Source of the DNA: an uncultured Clostridia bacterium
Lineage (GTDB): Bacteria > Bacillota > Clostridia > TANB77 > CAG-508
Direction of reading: 5' to 3'
Length of the DNA stretch: 32,036 nucleotides
Assembly (NCBI GenBank): GCA_947627555.1
Contig: CANQWL010000006.1
Location: 1 to 32,036, forward strand
In this document: positions 9,901 through 21,300 of the stretch, piece by piece
Layout of the letters: the number at the start of each line of letters is the position of its first letter
Position numbering within the stretch: position 1 is the stretch's first letter
Translations under genes and position numbers: made by a program
The notes under the pieces: generated by a model
Seen by the model: only the letters and a program-made list of their open reading frames with translations
Told to the model about the DNA's origin: nothing
Databases searched by the model: none

Positions 9901-10473
9901 ATACGAATTCCTACATTTTCATTTAATGAAATATCTAGAATTCCTCCTCTTATGCTAAATTGGCCTCTTCCTTCAATTAAATCACATCTTGTATATCCAA
10001 GCATAACTAAATTTTTCTTAATTTCTTCTAAAGAATAGCTTTCTCCTATTTTTAATTTTAATTCACTTTTATATAAAGATTTTTTTGATGGTAATTTTTG
10101 CATTGCTGCTTCTATTGTTGTTATAATTATTAAATTTCGTTTTGATTTAATTTCATTTAAAGCTTCTATCCTCTTATAAGGAAGCTCCTTACTTTCTGCA
10201 ATATAGTCATAAGTAACAATTTCTTTTTTTGGAAATAATACTACTTTATCCGTAAAATATTTTAAGTCTTCATATAATTTTTTTGCTTGAATTTCATTGT
10301 ACGTAAGAATACATATTGGTTGTTTTTGAAATTCATGAATTGCTTCTCCTATTTGAAGCATCCCCATGTCAGTTAAGCCCGATATTGCTACCGGACTTTG
10401 TTTATTCTCTATTGTTTTTAGTAAATCAATAAATTTTTCTGATTTGCCTAATTCTCCGTATAATGGTGTTCAT
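6998..10473 (-). CDS. mfd: Transcription-repair coupling factor Mfd, requiring two +1 shifts at CGG (10456-10458 and 7554-7556)
   Basis: UvrB-like N-term, CarD-like RID ([17 protein letters not shown]), helicase motifs ([33 protein letters not shown]), [24 protein letters not shown]; start ATG 10473 with GGAG SD. Confidence 0.92.
7002..7032. repeat. Palindromic repeat TGTGTCAAA...TTTGGCACA overlapping the mfd 3' end
   Basis: 9-bp arms with one wobble; same family as 6748-6778. Confidence 0.6.
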
Positions 10474-10676
10474 GCCATTTCTCCTAAATATGTTTCTATT
10501 GATATATTATACTACGTTTTTTATAAAAATAAAAGTAAATTTTATAAAAAAGATGACAAACTAAGACCATCCTCTGTATCTTACTTGATTTTTATGTGAA
10601 ATTATATTATAATATAGTTAGATACTTTTAAACTTATTGGCATCGCCCTTTAAGGGCAAAAAGGAGGAAAAGCATT

Positions 10677-11027
10677 ATGAGAACAGTTATTGTACCAAAA
10701 GAAGTGAAAGGTTCAGTAATATCCTTTTTATTTCCGGGGCTTGAGCAGTCGGAGGCAGCATTCAGTGAAATTAGCAGTTTCATTGATTCTAAATTTAAAC
10801 GATTACATACATGTGTATTGTATCGTTTAAATGAAGATTTTATGCGGATACTGTCAAAATATGATTTATCAGTAGGAGATAAAGAAGTCATAATAAATGA
10901 TGGTACCGTTCTTGCTACCGATGACCTTCGGAAAGATCCGAATGTAATTACAAATTTTCCTAAGGTTTTGCATAAAATTACATCTAAGGATGATGAAGAA
11001 CTGTTTACTTCGATTTTCGGCCGTTGA
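10677..11027 (+). CDS. Hypothetical 116-aa protein, compositionally distinct monocistronic unit
   Basis: AAGGAGG SD, upstream TTGATT-N17-TATAAT promoter, own terminator; two in-frame CGG codons; TCG/CCG/CTG-rich codon use. Confidence 0.75.
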   Translation: MRTVIVPKEVKGSVISFLFPGLEQSEAAFSEISSFIDSKFKRLHTCVLYRLNEDFMRILSKYDLSVGDKEVIINDGTVLATDDLRKDPNVITNFPKVLHKITSKDDEELFTSIFGR

Positions 11028-11051
11028 AATTTTTGGCTGTTGAATTGGTAC

Positions 11052-11095
11052 AAAAAAGGGTCAATGTGTATTTTTTTACACATTGACCCTTTTTC
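11052..11095. terminator. Strong terminator hairpin between convergent genes
   Basis: AAAAAAGGGTCAATGTGTA ... TACACATTGACCCTTTTT. Confidence 0.85.
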
Positions 11096-11130
11096 CATAT
11101 ATTTTATATACTATTCTATCTTTAACTATT

Positions 11131-13131
11131 TCACATCTTCACTACTAATCTATCAAATTTAGAATGAATATACTTTTCTAATTTGTCCATAAATACTTTG
11201 GGTTCAATCTCCTTTTTCGCAACCATATCTAGTCCCTTTTCCCAACTAGCTGTTAATTTTGGATTTAATATATCTGGCATTGATTGATAAACAATATCAT
11301 AAATGATTTCACCCTTATTTGTAGGTGTAATAATTTGCGTTTTTGTATTAATTTGTATGTATTTTATTTTTTCTAATTTTTTTATAATTTCAGCTCTTGT
11401 AGCACTTGTACCTATTCCAGCACCTTTTATTTGTTCTCTTAATTCTTCTTCCTCAATTAATTTTCCTGCGTTTTCCATAGCAAGAATAATAGAACCTGAA
11501 TTATATCTAGTAGGAGGAGATGTTTCCGCTTCTTTTAGCTCAAAATTATGAATTATAATTTCTTGTCCCTTTTTTAGTTTCTTTAATATTTCTAAATCAT
11601 TTTGTTTTTCTTCTTTTTCTTGATTATCTTCTTCCTTTTCCACATCTTTATCACTATCTGTGGATTTTTTGTTATTTAATTTTGAATTTACTGATTTTAA
11701 TACCTCTAAAAATCCTTGTTCTAGACAAACTTTTTCACTTGTAGAAAATGTTTCTACTTTTTTATCTTGTTCATCTCCATGTTCAACTTCTATTGTAACT
11801 TGAATTTTTTGATATTCTGCTGGTGGGTAAAAAATTGCTAAAAATCTTTTTACAATTAGTTTATATACTTGCTTTTGAAGTTCTGGTAATCCATTATAAT
11901 TTTCATATCCTTGACCTGTTGGAATAATTGCATAGTGGTCTGTAATTTTGCTATCATTAACATATTTTGTTTTTATCAAATTAGTAGAGTAGCTTTCATC
12001 TATCATTTTTTTAATATAACCTTGTATTTCTTCATCTTTATATCCTTTTGCTAATCCGTTCAAATTCTTTTTTATTTCTTTTGCTACTGCTGTTGAAAGT
12101 ACTCTTGCATCTGTTCTAGGATAAGTAACTAATTTTTTTTCATATAAGTTTTGAATTATTTCTAATGTTTCATCTGGTTTTATTTTAAATTGTTTTGTGC
12201 ATTGATTTTGTATTTCTGCTAGGTTAAATAATAAAGGTGCATTTTCTTTTTGTTTTGATTTTTTTAGTTCTGTAATTGTAGCTTTTTTTCCTGCTAAACA
12301 ACTAATTAATTCTTTAGCATCTTCTTCCTTTTTAAATCCTGACTCATTGTATAATTTAGGAGATTCAAACCATTTTGATTTTTCATTTACTTTCCATTCT
12401 GCTTTAAATGATGACATTTCATCTCCAAAATCTCCTAAAATTTTATAATATTTTGTTTTCACAAAATTTCGTATTTCTCTTTCCCTAGATACAATCATTC
12501 CTAAAACACATGTCATAACTCGACCTACTGAAATAGAAGCTCTTTCTTCATTAATTTTGCTTGCTAAATTTCTTCCATAAATAATTGATAATAATCTAGA
12601 AAAATTAATTCCTATCAAATAGTCTTCTTTCGCTCTTAAATACGCACTATCAGATAAACTATCATATTCTGATAAATCTTTTGCTTCTTTAATTCCTCTT
12701 ACAATTTCCTCTTCTGTTTGAGAATCAATCCAAACTCTTTTCATTTTTGCATTCGGATTTGGCTTTGCCATCATAAATACTAGTCTTTGTATATACTCTC
12801 CCTCTCGTCCTGAATCTCCTGCATTATAAATCTCTTCAATATCTTCCCTTTGCATTAGACTTTGTACAATATTAAATTGATTTTGAACATTTGGGATAAT
12901 TTCATATTTCCATTCTTCAGGAATAAATGGTAATGTATCTAATCTCCAAAATTTTAGTTTTTCATCATACTTGTCTGGATAGCTCATTGTTACTAAATGT
13001 CCTACACACCATGTGATAATCCACTGGTCTGACTCTAAATATCCATTTTTTCTATTTGTTGTTATTTTTAATGCTTTGGCAAACTCCATTGCTACTGATG
13101 GCTTTTCTGTTATTATTAATTTTTTGCCCAT
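11131..13131 (-). CDS. topB: DNA topoisomerase III
   Basis: KLIITEKPSVAMEFAKAL, NAGDSGREGEYIQRLV, LVTYPRTDARVL. Confidence 0.93.
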   Translation of the reverse strand: MGKKLIITEKPSVAMEFAKALKITTNRKNGYLESDQWIITWCVGHLVTMSYPDKYDEKLKFWRLDTLPFIPEEWKYEIIPNVQNQFNIVQSLMQREDIEEIYNAGDSGREGEYIQRLVFMMAKPNPNAKMKRVWIDSQTEEEIVRGIKEAKDLSEYDSLSDSAYLRAKEDYLIGINFSRLLSIIYGRNLASKINEERASISVGRVMTCVLGMIVSREREIRNFVKTKYYKILGDFGDEMSSFKAEWKVNEKSKWFESPKLYNESGFKKEEDAKELISCLAGKKATITELKKSKQKENAPLLFNLAEIQNQCTKQFKIKPDETLEIIQNLYEKKLVTYPRTDARVLSTAVAKEIKKNLNGLAKGYKDEEIQGYIKKMIDESYSTNLIKTKYVNDSKITDHYAIIPTGQGYENYNGLPELQKQVYKLIVKRFLAIFYPPAEYQKIQVTIEVEHGDEQDKKVETFSTSEKVCLEQGFLEVLKSVNSKLNNKKSTDSDKDVEKEEDNQEKEEKQNDLEILKKLKKGQEIIIHNFELKEAETSPPTRYNSGSIILAMENAGKLIEEEELREQIKGAGIGTSATRAEIIKKLEKIKYIQINTKTQIITPTNKGEIIYDIVYQSMPDILNPKLTASWEKGLDMVAKKEIEPKVFMDKLEKYIHSKFDRLVVKM

Positions 13132-13411
13132 TTATATATCATTCCTTTTTAGTTTTTAATCACCTTATTACTTTGTTCTGAATTCTATCACTTTTTGATT
13201 TTTAGTTCAAGTTATATAAAATAATCATTCAAAATGTCTTGTAATTTATATTAAAATATTAGATTTAGGAGCAAATAACATATATTATTTGCAAGCAATT
13301 TATTATAATTTTATATTTGTAATTAAACTGTAATTAATATTTAATATGCTTGAAATATATACCTTTACTTTTTATAGTATAATATTAATAATTATTATAA
13401 GGAGAATTAAA

Positions 13412-14518
13412 ATGAGCATAGAATCAGATTTAAAAAAAGATGGAATAGAAGTAACTGAACAATTAGATACATTAAAAGTAAATTCACTTGCTACAAATAT
13501 AGCTAAAAAAATATGTGATACATTCCCTGAATATGGTTTTAATCAAAATGAACTTTTCATCAAATTATCTAGATTAAATATGTATAAAGCAAAAATGCCC
13601 GAAGGAATGGCTGAAGCAAATTATTTTTATAAAAACACTTCAATTTACTTTAATGAACATATTCAAGATGAAGATTTAGAAGAATTTGCAATTCACGAAT
13701 GCATACATTACATTCAAGAAGTAAAAGATAATCGTAATTATTTAATTAGAATGGGACTTTGTGATTATACAGAATTTAGAACATATGGTTTAGGGTTAAA
13801 TGAAGCTGCTGTTCAACTTATGGCTTCTAAAATAAATGGTATTCCTAAAGAATATGTTAAATATTTTGGAATTAATTTTGAAACAATTAGTCCATCATAC
13901 TATCCTTTGGAATGTTGTTTAGTAAATCAGCTAGCATACCTTGTAGGAGAAGACTTATTATTTGAAAGTACATTAAAAAGTAATGATAATTTTAAAAATA
14001 AATTATCACAGGCGATTACACCTAAAAGCTTTATGGCTATTCAAAATGCTATTGATAATATTTTGTATGCAGAAGAAGATATTATAAAACTTAATACCAA
14101 AATTGCCGAAACTGATGATAGAAATAAACGTGTTGATGGAATGCTTAAAAAAATTGATGAACTTAAAAATGAAATTCTATTAACTTTTATGAGAACTCAA
14201 AATTTAATTATATCTAGTTATTTTGATAATGCATTTAATAATATAGAAAATTTAGAAGAATTAGAAGCATATCGTAAGAAATTATATTCTTTTAAAGATT
14301 ATTTAGGTATTGCAGAAGGTTATAATTTCTTTAATAACTATTATGTAAGTAAAATGGAAGCATTAGAAGAAAAATATAATGCATTTGAAAATGGAATTTA
14401 TGAAACATCTTTAAAGATAATGTCTAGAAAGGAAAATAAAATACTTGCATTCTTTAGAGCTGTTAAAAAATTAATTTTAGGAGAATCTGCAAAAGATGAA
14501 ACATATAAAAATGGATAA
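13412..14518 (+). CDS. Hypothetical protein with HECIHY zinc-peptidase-like motif
   Basis: SD AAGGAG before ATG 13412; LEEFAIHECIHYIQEVKDN; no confident family. Confidence 0.7.
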   Translation: MSIESDLKKDGIEVTEQLDTLKVNSLATNIAKKICDTFPEYGFNQNELFIKLSRLNMYKAKMPEGMAEANYFYKNTSIYFNEHIQDEDLEEFAIHECIHYIQEVKDNRNYLIRMGLCDYTEFRTYGLGLNEAAVQLMASKINGIPKEYVKYFGINFETISPSYYPLECCLVNQLAYLVGEDLLFESTLKSNDNFKNKLSQAITPKSFMAIQNAIDNILYAEEDIIKLNTKIAETDDRNKRVDGMLKKIDELKNEILLTFMRTQNLIISSYFDNAFNNIENLEELEAYRKKLYSFKDYLGIAEGYNFFNNYYVSKMEALEEKYNAFENGIYETSLKIMSRKENKILAFFRAVKKLILGESAKDETYKNG

Positions 14519-14554
14519 AAAAATACGGAAATTAAAATATTTTCCGTATTTTTT
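14516..14554. terminator. Bidirectional terminator
   Basis: AAAAATACGGAAA...TTTCCGTATTTTT. Confidence 0.85.
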
Positions 14555-15860
14555 ACTTAATTAAATTTATTTCATATTTATCATTCAAATATTTTTCAAT
14601 ATTTTTTGCTGCTTCTCTTCCAGAGTTTGCAGCCCATGCTACTGTACTTTTTACTCCTGCTATATCTCCACCTGCATAAATTTTTGGATTAGATGTTTGA
14701 TAATTTTCATTTATTTCAATATTGCCCCATTTATTTAATTTTAGTTTTAGTTTTGAAGCTATTGGGCTAGGTTTAGAACCTAAAGCCATTACTACATAAT
14801 CCATATCTATAATATAATTGCTACCTTCTAAATTAACTGGTACTAGTCTTGTTTCTCCCTCTTTTTGTACTAACTCTGTTTTTATTAATTCTATTTTCTC
14901 TACTTTATTTGTTCCAATTATTTTTGTAATATTATTTTGAAATAAAAACTCTATTCCCTCTTTCATTGCATCTTCTATTTCTTTATCCTCTGCTGGCATT
15001 TGTTCCCTTGCTCTTCTATAAATTACTTTTACATCTTCTGCTTCTAATCTTTTGATAGTTCTTGCACAATCCATTGCAACATTTCCACCACCAACAACTG
15101 CTACCTTTTTACCTTTATAATTAGGATGTAACTTATATTCTAAAAGTTCATTTCCTCCATATACACCATCTAAGTCTTCTCCATCAACACCCATTTTAGA
15201 AGATACATTTGCACCTATACTTAAAAAGATTGCATCATACTGTTTTTCTATGTCTTCTAATGATATATTTTTTCCCAATTCTTGATTATATTTTACTTGT
15301 ACTCCCAAATCTAGAATATTTTGTACTGTCTTTTTTACTATATCTTTTGGAAGCCTAAATTCAGGTATTCCATGAATTAATAATCCACCTAAATAATCAT
15401 ATTTTTCGTAAATAGTAACTTGTATTCCTTCCTTTGCAAGAAATGCACTACAAGTTAGGCCTGCTGGACCTCCTCCTATAATAGCAACTTTTTTATTAGT
15501 ATTACTTTTCCTATTTTCTTTATTCTTTTCAATGTCCTTTTTCCAACATTTGCCTAGGCTATAATTACTATCTATTACTTTATCAAAAACAAAAGCCTCT
15601 AAATCTCCAATTGAAACAGGTTCACCTTTTATTCCTCTTATACATGAACCTTGACATTGTTTTTTATGAGGACATATTCTACCACAAATTCCTGGTAATA
15701 CAGTAGTTTCAGATAATATTCTATATGCTTCTTCATAATTTTCTTCCTTAATTTGTGCTATAAAATTTGGTATTTGATTTCCTAATGGACAGCCCTTTAA
15801 AGAGCAAGGTTTTACTTTACAATTTAAACAGTAATTAGCTTTTTCATTTATTTTTTCCAT
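14553..15860 (-). CDS. NAD(P)-dependent oxidoreductase, glutamate synthase small-subunit (GltD)-like
   Basis: N-terminal Cys clusters, GGGPAGLTCSAFLAKEG, VVGGGNVAMDCARTIKRLEA, YAGGDIAGVKSTVAWA. Confidence 0.88.
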   Translation of the reverse strand: MEKINEKANYCLNCKVKPCSLKGCPLGNQIPNFIAQIKEENYEEAYRILSETTVLPGICGRICPHKKQCQGSCIRGIKGEPVSIGDLEAFVFDKVIDSNYSLGKCWKKDIEKNKENRKSNTNKKVAIIGGGPAGLTCSAFLAKEGIQVTIYEKYDYLGGLLIHGIPEFRLPKDIVKKTVQNILDLGVQVKYNQELGKNISLEDIEKQYDAIFLSIGANVSSKMGVDGEDLDGVYGGNELLEYKLHPNYKGKKVAVVGGGNVAMDCARTIKRLEAEDVKVIYRRAREQMPAEDKEIEDAMKEGIEFLFQNNITKIIGTNKVEKIELIKTELVQKEGETRLVPVNLEGSNYIIDMDYVVMALGSKPSPIASKLKLKLNKWGNIEINENYQTSNPKIYAGGDIAGVKSTVAWAANSGREAAKNIEKYLNDKYEINLIK

Positions 15861-15959
15861 TTTTACTACCTTCTATTTTATATTTTCTCTTTATTATTCT
15901 ATTATATCTATTAACCTAAGTCAATTTATTTTTAAGTAATTGACCAATCATTTAAAAAA

Positions 15960-15990
15960 TTTGACCGAAGGGCTATTTCCTCGGTCAATT
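15960..15990. terminator. Terminator hairpin TTGACCGA...TCGGTCAA
   Basis: Perfect 8-bp stem at UDG 3' end. Confidence 0.6.
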
Positions 15991-16533
15991 ATTTTCTTTC
16001 AAAACTAATTTTAAATCATTTATAAAATCAATCTTTTTCGTTTCATCTCTAAGTAATGCTGCTGGGTGCCATGTTGGCATATATTTAATATCTTTTTTCT
16101 CTACCCATTTTCCTCTTGAAGCAGTAATACCATATTCTTTACCTAATATATTTTTTAAAGCAACGCTTCCTAAAAGTACAATAATTTTAGGTTTCAATAG
16201 CATTACTTGATTTCTTAAATAATTTAAGCAACTTTGTGCTTCATCTTCTTCTGGATTTCTATTTGCAGGTGGCCTACATTTAACAATATTTGCAATATAA
16301 ACATCTTCTCTTCTTAATCCAACTGCTTGAAATGCCATATTCATTAATTTGCCGGCTTTTCCAACAAAAGGTTCTCCTTGTTTATCTTCATCTGCTCCTG
16401 GTCCCTCTCCTATAAACATTATATTAGCATTTTTGTTTCCTACTCCAAACACAATATTTTGTCTTGTTTTGCATAATTTACATTTATTACAATCTTTTAT
16501 TGATTCTTCTAATTCTTCCCATGTTTCAAACAT
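15985..16533 (-). CDS. Uracil-DNA glycosylase, family 4
   Basis: [51 protein letters not shown]. Confidence 0.93.
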   Translation of the reverse strand: MFETWEELEESIKDCNKCKLCKTRQNIVFGVGNKNANIMFIGEGPGADEDKQGEPFVGKAGKLMNMAFQAVGLRREDVYIANIVKCRPPANRNPEEDEAQSCLNYLRNQVMLLKPKIIVLLGSVALKNILGKEYGITASRGKWVEKKDIKYMPTWHPAALLRDETKKIDFINDLKLVLKENN

Positions 16534-16576
16534 TTTTTGCTCCTTTTTTGAAATGATTTTTTCTCCGTCCTCAAAA

Positions 16577-17497
16577 TTATCTCACACATTGTTCTATTAA
16601 TTTTACTTTTTCATCTACATTTGTGTCAATTATAGCTTTTGTACCAATTGGAATTACTGTTTTAGTTTCTATATGTCCAAAATTATTTGATTTTACAATA
16701 GGAAAACTATATTCTTCTCCAATTACATCTAAAACTATTTTTTCTAACACAATTTCACTTTCATGTTGATAATTTCCTATCCATAATCCTTTTATCTTGT
16801 CAAATACTTCATTTTGTTTCATGTAATATAAGAAATTACTTACTAAAGCTGGATCTGTTTCATATCCTAATTCCTCAAGAAATAAAATTTTTCCTTCAAA
16901 ATTCAATTTGTACTTACCAGCAACCATTCCTTTTGTTAGACTTAGATTTCCACCAATTAATTCGCCTTCTGTATATCCTTTTTTGATTGTCTTATATCCA
17001 CTTTCCTCTTTTCCTAATTCTAAACTGCATTTAACAAATCTATTTAAAATTTCTTTGTAACTATAATCTGTTTCATCTGTTGCAATTGTTTTAAAGTTTG
17101 TTCCACTAAATGTTACAAGGCCTGTCTTTGCAGTTATAATATTTGTAAGTGATGTAATATCACTATAACCACATACAATTTTAGGGTTATCCTTTATTAA
17201 TTCATAATCTAAATATTCAAATGTAGAATTTGAATTTTCTCCACCTTTAGCACACCAAATCATTTTTATTTCTTTGTCTGCAAACATATTGTTTATATCT
17301 TCTGCTTTTTCTTTAGCAGAAGCTGTATAGTCGTTAGAATTTGAAAATAAATTTTTTGAAAATTTAACTTTAAATCCATCCTTTTCTACTAATTCTTTTG
17401 CTCGTTGTATTTCTTCTATATTATCTCCAATAATTGGATCTGATGGTGCAACTACTCCTATTGTATCACCTTTTTCTAATCTATTTGGAATTATCAT
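16577..17497 (-). CDS. LD-carboxypeptidase (S66 family, LdcA/MccF-like)
   Basis: [38 protein letters not shown]. Confidence 0.9.
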   Translation of the reverse strand: MIIPNRLEKGDTIGVVAPSDPIIGDNIEEIQRAKELVEKDGFKVKFSKNLFSNSNDYTASAKEKAEDINNMFADKEIKMIWCAKGGENSNSTFEYLDYELIKDNPKIVCGYSDITSLTNIITAKTGLVTFSGTNFKTIATDETDYSYKEILNRFVKCSLELGKEESGYKTIKKGYTEGELIGGNLSLTKGMVAGKYKLNFEGKILFLEELGYETDPALVSNFLYYMKQNEVFDKIKGLWIGNYQHESEIVLEKIVLDVIGEEYSFPIVKSNNFGHIETKTVIPIGTKAIIDTNVDEKVKLIEQCVR

Positions 17498-17507
17498 AAA
17501 ATTCTCC

Positions 17508-18350
17508 TCATCTCAATTCGATTAATGCTGTATTTAGTCCATATCCTGCCTTTTCTGCTCGGTAAGAATGAACTAAATTAGAGTTACATACACTACAAAT
17601 TTTGCTATCTATAATATTTTCTGGTTTTAAACCTTGTTTTTGTAAAATAATCTGATTTATTTTTACAGTGTCAATATTCCATTTCTCTTTATTTACTTGC
17701 TTTGCAATTATTTCTTTTGTATTTATATCTTTAAATTCATTTTCAAATAAATCTTTTACATCTTTATCTACTTCAAAATGACATTTTCTAATGCTTGGAC
17801 ATATACAACAAATTATATCTTTTGGATTACAATTAAATTCTTTTTTCATTTTTTCTACTGTTTTTACTGATATCCTTTGTAAAGTTCCTCTCCACCCTGA
17901 ATGTACATTTGCTATTACTTTTTTTATTGGGTCAAAAAATAATAATAAAATACAATCTGCATTTGTTGTAGAAAGTAATATTTCTTTTTTATCAGTAACT
18001 AATCCATCTGTATTATAATATTCTGGTAAATTGATGTCAGGTTCTGTTTTATTAATCTTCTTTTTTACAACTTTTATTTCATTTGTATGTTCTTGATTTG
18101 TTTTAACAATATGAATATAATTACTATCTATGCAATTGCATAAATTTTTATAATCATTAATTGCTTTTTCATATTCTGTCTTTTCTAATTTTTGTTTATT
18201 TGCTCTTGCTGTTCTAAAATTCACATTTGTTCCTAATGAATATGCATGATTAATAATGTCTCCATATTCTAATAATTTTCTGAATTGAATATATTCAGTA
18301 CCATTTACTTTAATATGTACTATATTTTCATTTGATAAATCCATAATCAT
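17508..18350 (-). CDS. pgeF: Peptidoglycan editing factor PgeF / YfiH-like (DUF152)
   Basis: TTNADCILLLFFDPIKKVIANVHSGWRGTLQRI; overlaps addB stop (ATGATTATG). Confidence 0.88.
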   Translation of the reverse strand: MIMDLSNENIVHIKVNGTEYIQFRKLLEYGDIINHAYSLGTNVNFRTARANKQKLEKTEYEKAINDYKNLCNCIDSNYIHIVKTNQEHTNEIKVVKKKINKTEPDINLPEYYNTDGLVTDKKEILLSTTNADCILLLFFDPIKKVIANVHSGWRGTLQRISVKTVEKMKKEFNCNPKDIICCICPSIRKCHFEVDKDVKDLFENEFKDINTKEIIAKQVNKEKWNIDTVKINQIILQKQGLKPENIIDSKICSVCNSNLVHSYRAEKAGYGLNTALIELR

Positions 18351-21300
18351 CCTTTCGTTTCAATTTCTTTTTTCATCATCATTATTATATCATCTTTTGA
18401 CTTTTTATCAATAAAGTTATACTCGTTGCAATTTTGTTTTGTATCAAATCCGCAGATTGCTTTATATGAACAATATTCACAAGGTGTTTTACCTTTTTTA
18501 TAGTAAGGTTTTAAATCAATCTTTCCACTTAAAATTTCTTTTGCAATATCTTTAATTGTTTTATCTATATAGTCTTGTAGAATTTTAAATTGTTCTTTGT
18601 TTACTCCATTTGTCCAGTTTTCATTTATTGTTCCAGATGCTGTAATTGCTGCTGGTACTAATTTAGAGCTTCCAGATTTTAAAGTGTTGTCATTCATTTT
18701 GATTATTTTAACATCTGCTAAAATAAGTCCTTTCATTTTAAAATTTTTTCTAATCATTTCTTCTATTTCTTCATCAGATATCTTTTTATTTGCTTTTACC
18801 ATTTGCTCTAATAAAGAAAAATAAAATACTCCTGCTGGCATTATATCTTCTACTTTGCAAATAGCATCTGAATAAGTTAAAAGTTGTATTTGTAACCCAG
18901 CATATACCTCGTTTAAATCTATATTTTTACTTGAAGATTTATAATCGATTATTCTTAAGTATTTTCCATCTTCTGACTCAGCTGTATCTATTCTATCTAT
19001 TTTACCTGTAATTTCAACCTTTTTGCCATTTTCTAATTCTAAAACAATTGGAGGATATTCTCCTTTTTGATTAAATTCAATTTCTGTTCCTTGTATTTCA
19101 AAATCACTATGTGTCAGCGTTTCTATAATATATTTTAGTGCTTTACTAACAATTCTTTTTAGTCTTTTTACTAAAACTTTATATTTTGCTGTTGCTGTAA
19201 ATATGTAATTTCTACTTAAATTTAAGTTCTTGTCAATAATATTTGATACAATTTCTAATATTTGATTTTCTTCAATTTCTGTTAATAAGATTTTTTCATC
19301 TCTAACATATTCAAAAAATTCATCAATTGTTTCGTGCATAAATGAGCCTGTATTAAAACTTTGTACCTTCAATTCCTCTTTTTCTTTTAATCTTAAGCCA
19401 TATTGTAAATAATAAGAAAATGGACAACTTCTATATTTTTCTAATTGAGATACACTCGTACTTAATTTATTTCCATATAATTTGTCAATGTTTTCTTTTT
19501 GAATATTTTTTGGTAAATTTGTATAATTTAATCCTTCTAGGTCTTGTTTTAATTTTTCTTTCCATTCATTTTGTTTTTTATAATAATTGTATATTTCATA
19601 CCATACTTGTTCGATTTCTTCTCCGCTTCTTAATTTTGCTATATTTTCAATTAATTCTTCATAAGTAACCTCTTTGTTAATTATTTCGTATGATTTTTGT
19701 ATTACATCACTATGTTCTTGTAATTTTGGAAACATCTTTTTAATTTTATGAATTAAAATAGAAGGCCTAAGTGATTTAGATTCACTATCTGTTGATACAT
19801 ATGACAAATATAACTGACTTTCAGCTGTTGTAAATGCTTTATAAATATTAAAATTATCTTCATATAGTTGTTCCAATGTCCCTTTTGCGAGTTCTATTCC
19901 ATCTTGTTTTAAGTTTTCTCTATCTGCATCATTAAAAAATCCCTCTTCTTTATTAATACTTGGGAACACACCATCATTTAAGCCTATTATAAATACATTT
20001 TCCACTTTATGGCTTCTTGACCTATCTATATCTCCAAATATGACTTGATCTTGTGTGCCTGGTATTTTACCAAGTCCACTATTTTGAAAACCTATTTTTA
20101 AAATCTTAATATAACTATCAATTGTCAATTTATCATTATTAAAAATTAATACAATTTCATCAAAAATATTCATTAAAATTTGATAACTTGATTGATATTC
20201 ATTTGCTAAATCAATTTTTCCGCTTTCTTCTAATTCTTCAATTTTTGCAATAATTTTTTCTTCTATTTGTTGATTTTGAATAAAATCATATAAGCATTTT
20301 GTAATATGAATTGCTGTTTTTCCTTGTTGTATGTTTTCCTTTAATTCTACTAATGGCTCTATTATTTGCTTTCTTAATTCATTTAGTCTTTCTATTTCTT
20401 GTTTTTTATTTTCTAATTCATATATAAAGTCTTTTTTCCATTTACTTTGTTTAATTCCCCATTTATTACAATAATTTTCTAATTTAAATATTTCATCTTG
20501 TTCTATTTCACAAAATCCTAATTTAATATAACTAAAAACAGCCTCACTAGAAAAATTTTTATTTAAAATTTCTAAAATAGAAAGCATATATTGAATAATA
20601 ATGTTTTGGTTCAAATCTCTTTTTTCATCAATAAATACAGGTATTCCATATTGTTCAAAAATTGCTCTTACTAAAGAAGAATATGTTTCAATGTTTTTTG
20701 TGATAATTGAAATATCTTTATATCTTAAATTTTCAGTTCTTACTAATTTTTGAATTTCCTTTGCTATATTTTCTATTTCTGAATATGGATTTTTTGCTAG
20801 AAATAATTGTACATTTTCCACATTTTCTTCATATTTTGTGGATTTTATTGCATAAAGATTATTTGCTATATGTTTTAATTCTTTTGTTTTAAATCTATAT
20901 TGCTTATTTAAAAATACTGGTTCTTCTAATTTGAAGCCATTATCATTTACTAAATCAATTATTTTATATAATGTGATTTTATTAGAATAATAAATATCTG
21001 TATCTGGATTAATAGCAGGATTTAAATTATCAACACATATTGTAATATTTACTTGCTTTGCAAGTCTTATTAATTCTTTAATAACTTCATATTCTTGATA
21101 TGTAAAACCTGAAAATTCATCAATATATATAATACTATTTTTTACTAAATCAGTATCTTTCAAATTATTTGCAAGAATATTCAATAACTCTGTTTCCTCT
21201 AAGTAGTTATTACTAATTTTGTTTTCAAATTTTTCATATAATAGAGTCATATCTTCTAATTTTGTCTTCAAATATGTATCATCAGTTTTCTCTATTTCTT

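Noticed and set aside
10634-11098. 154-aa minus-strand ORF
   Set aside because: Antisense to the 116-aa ORF, which has SD, promoter and terminator on the + strand.
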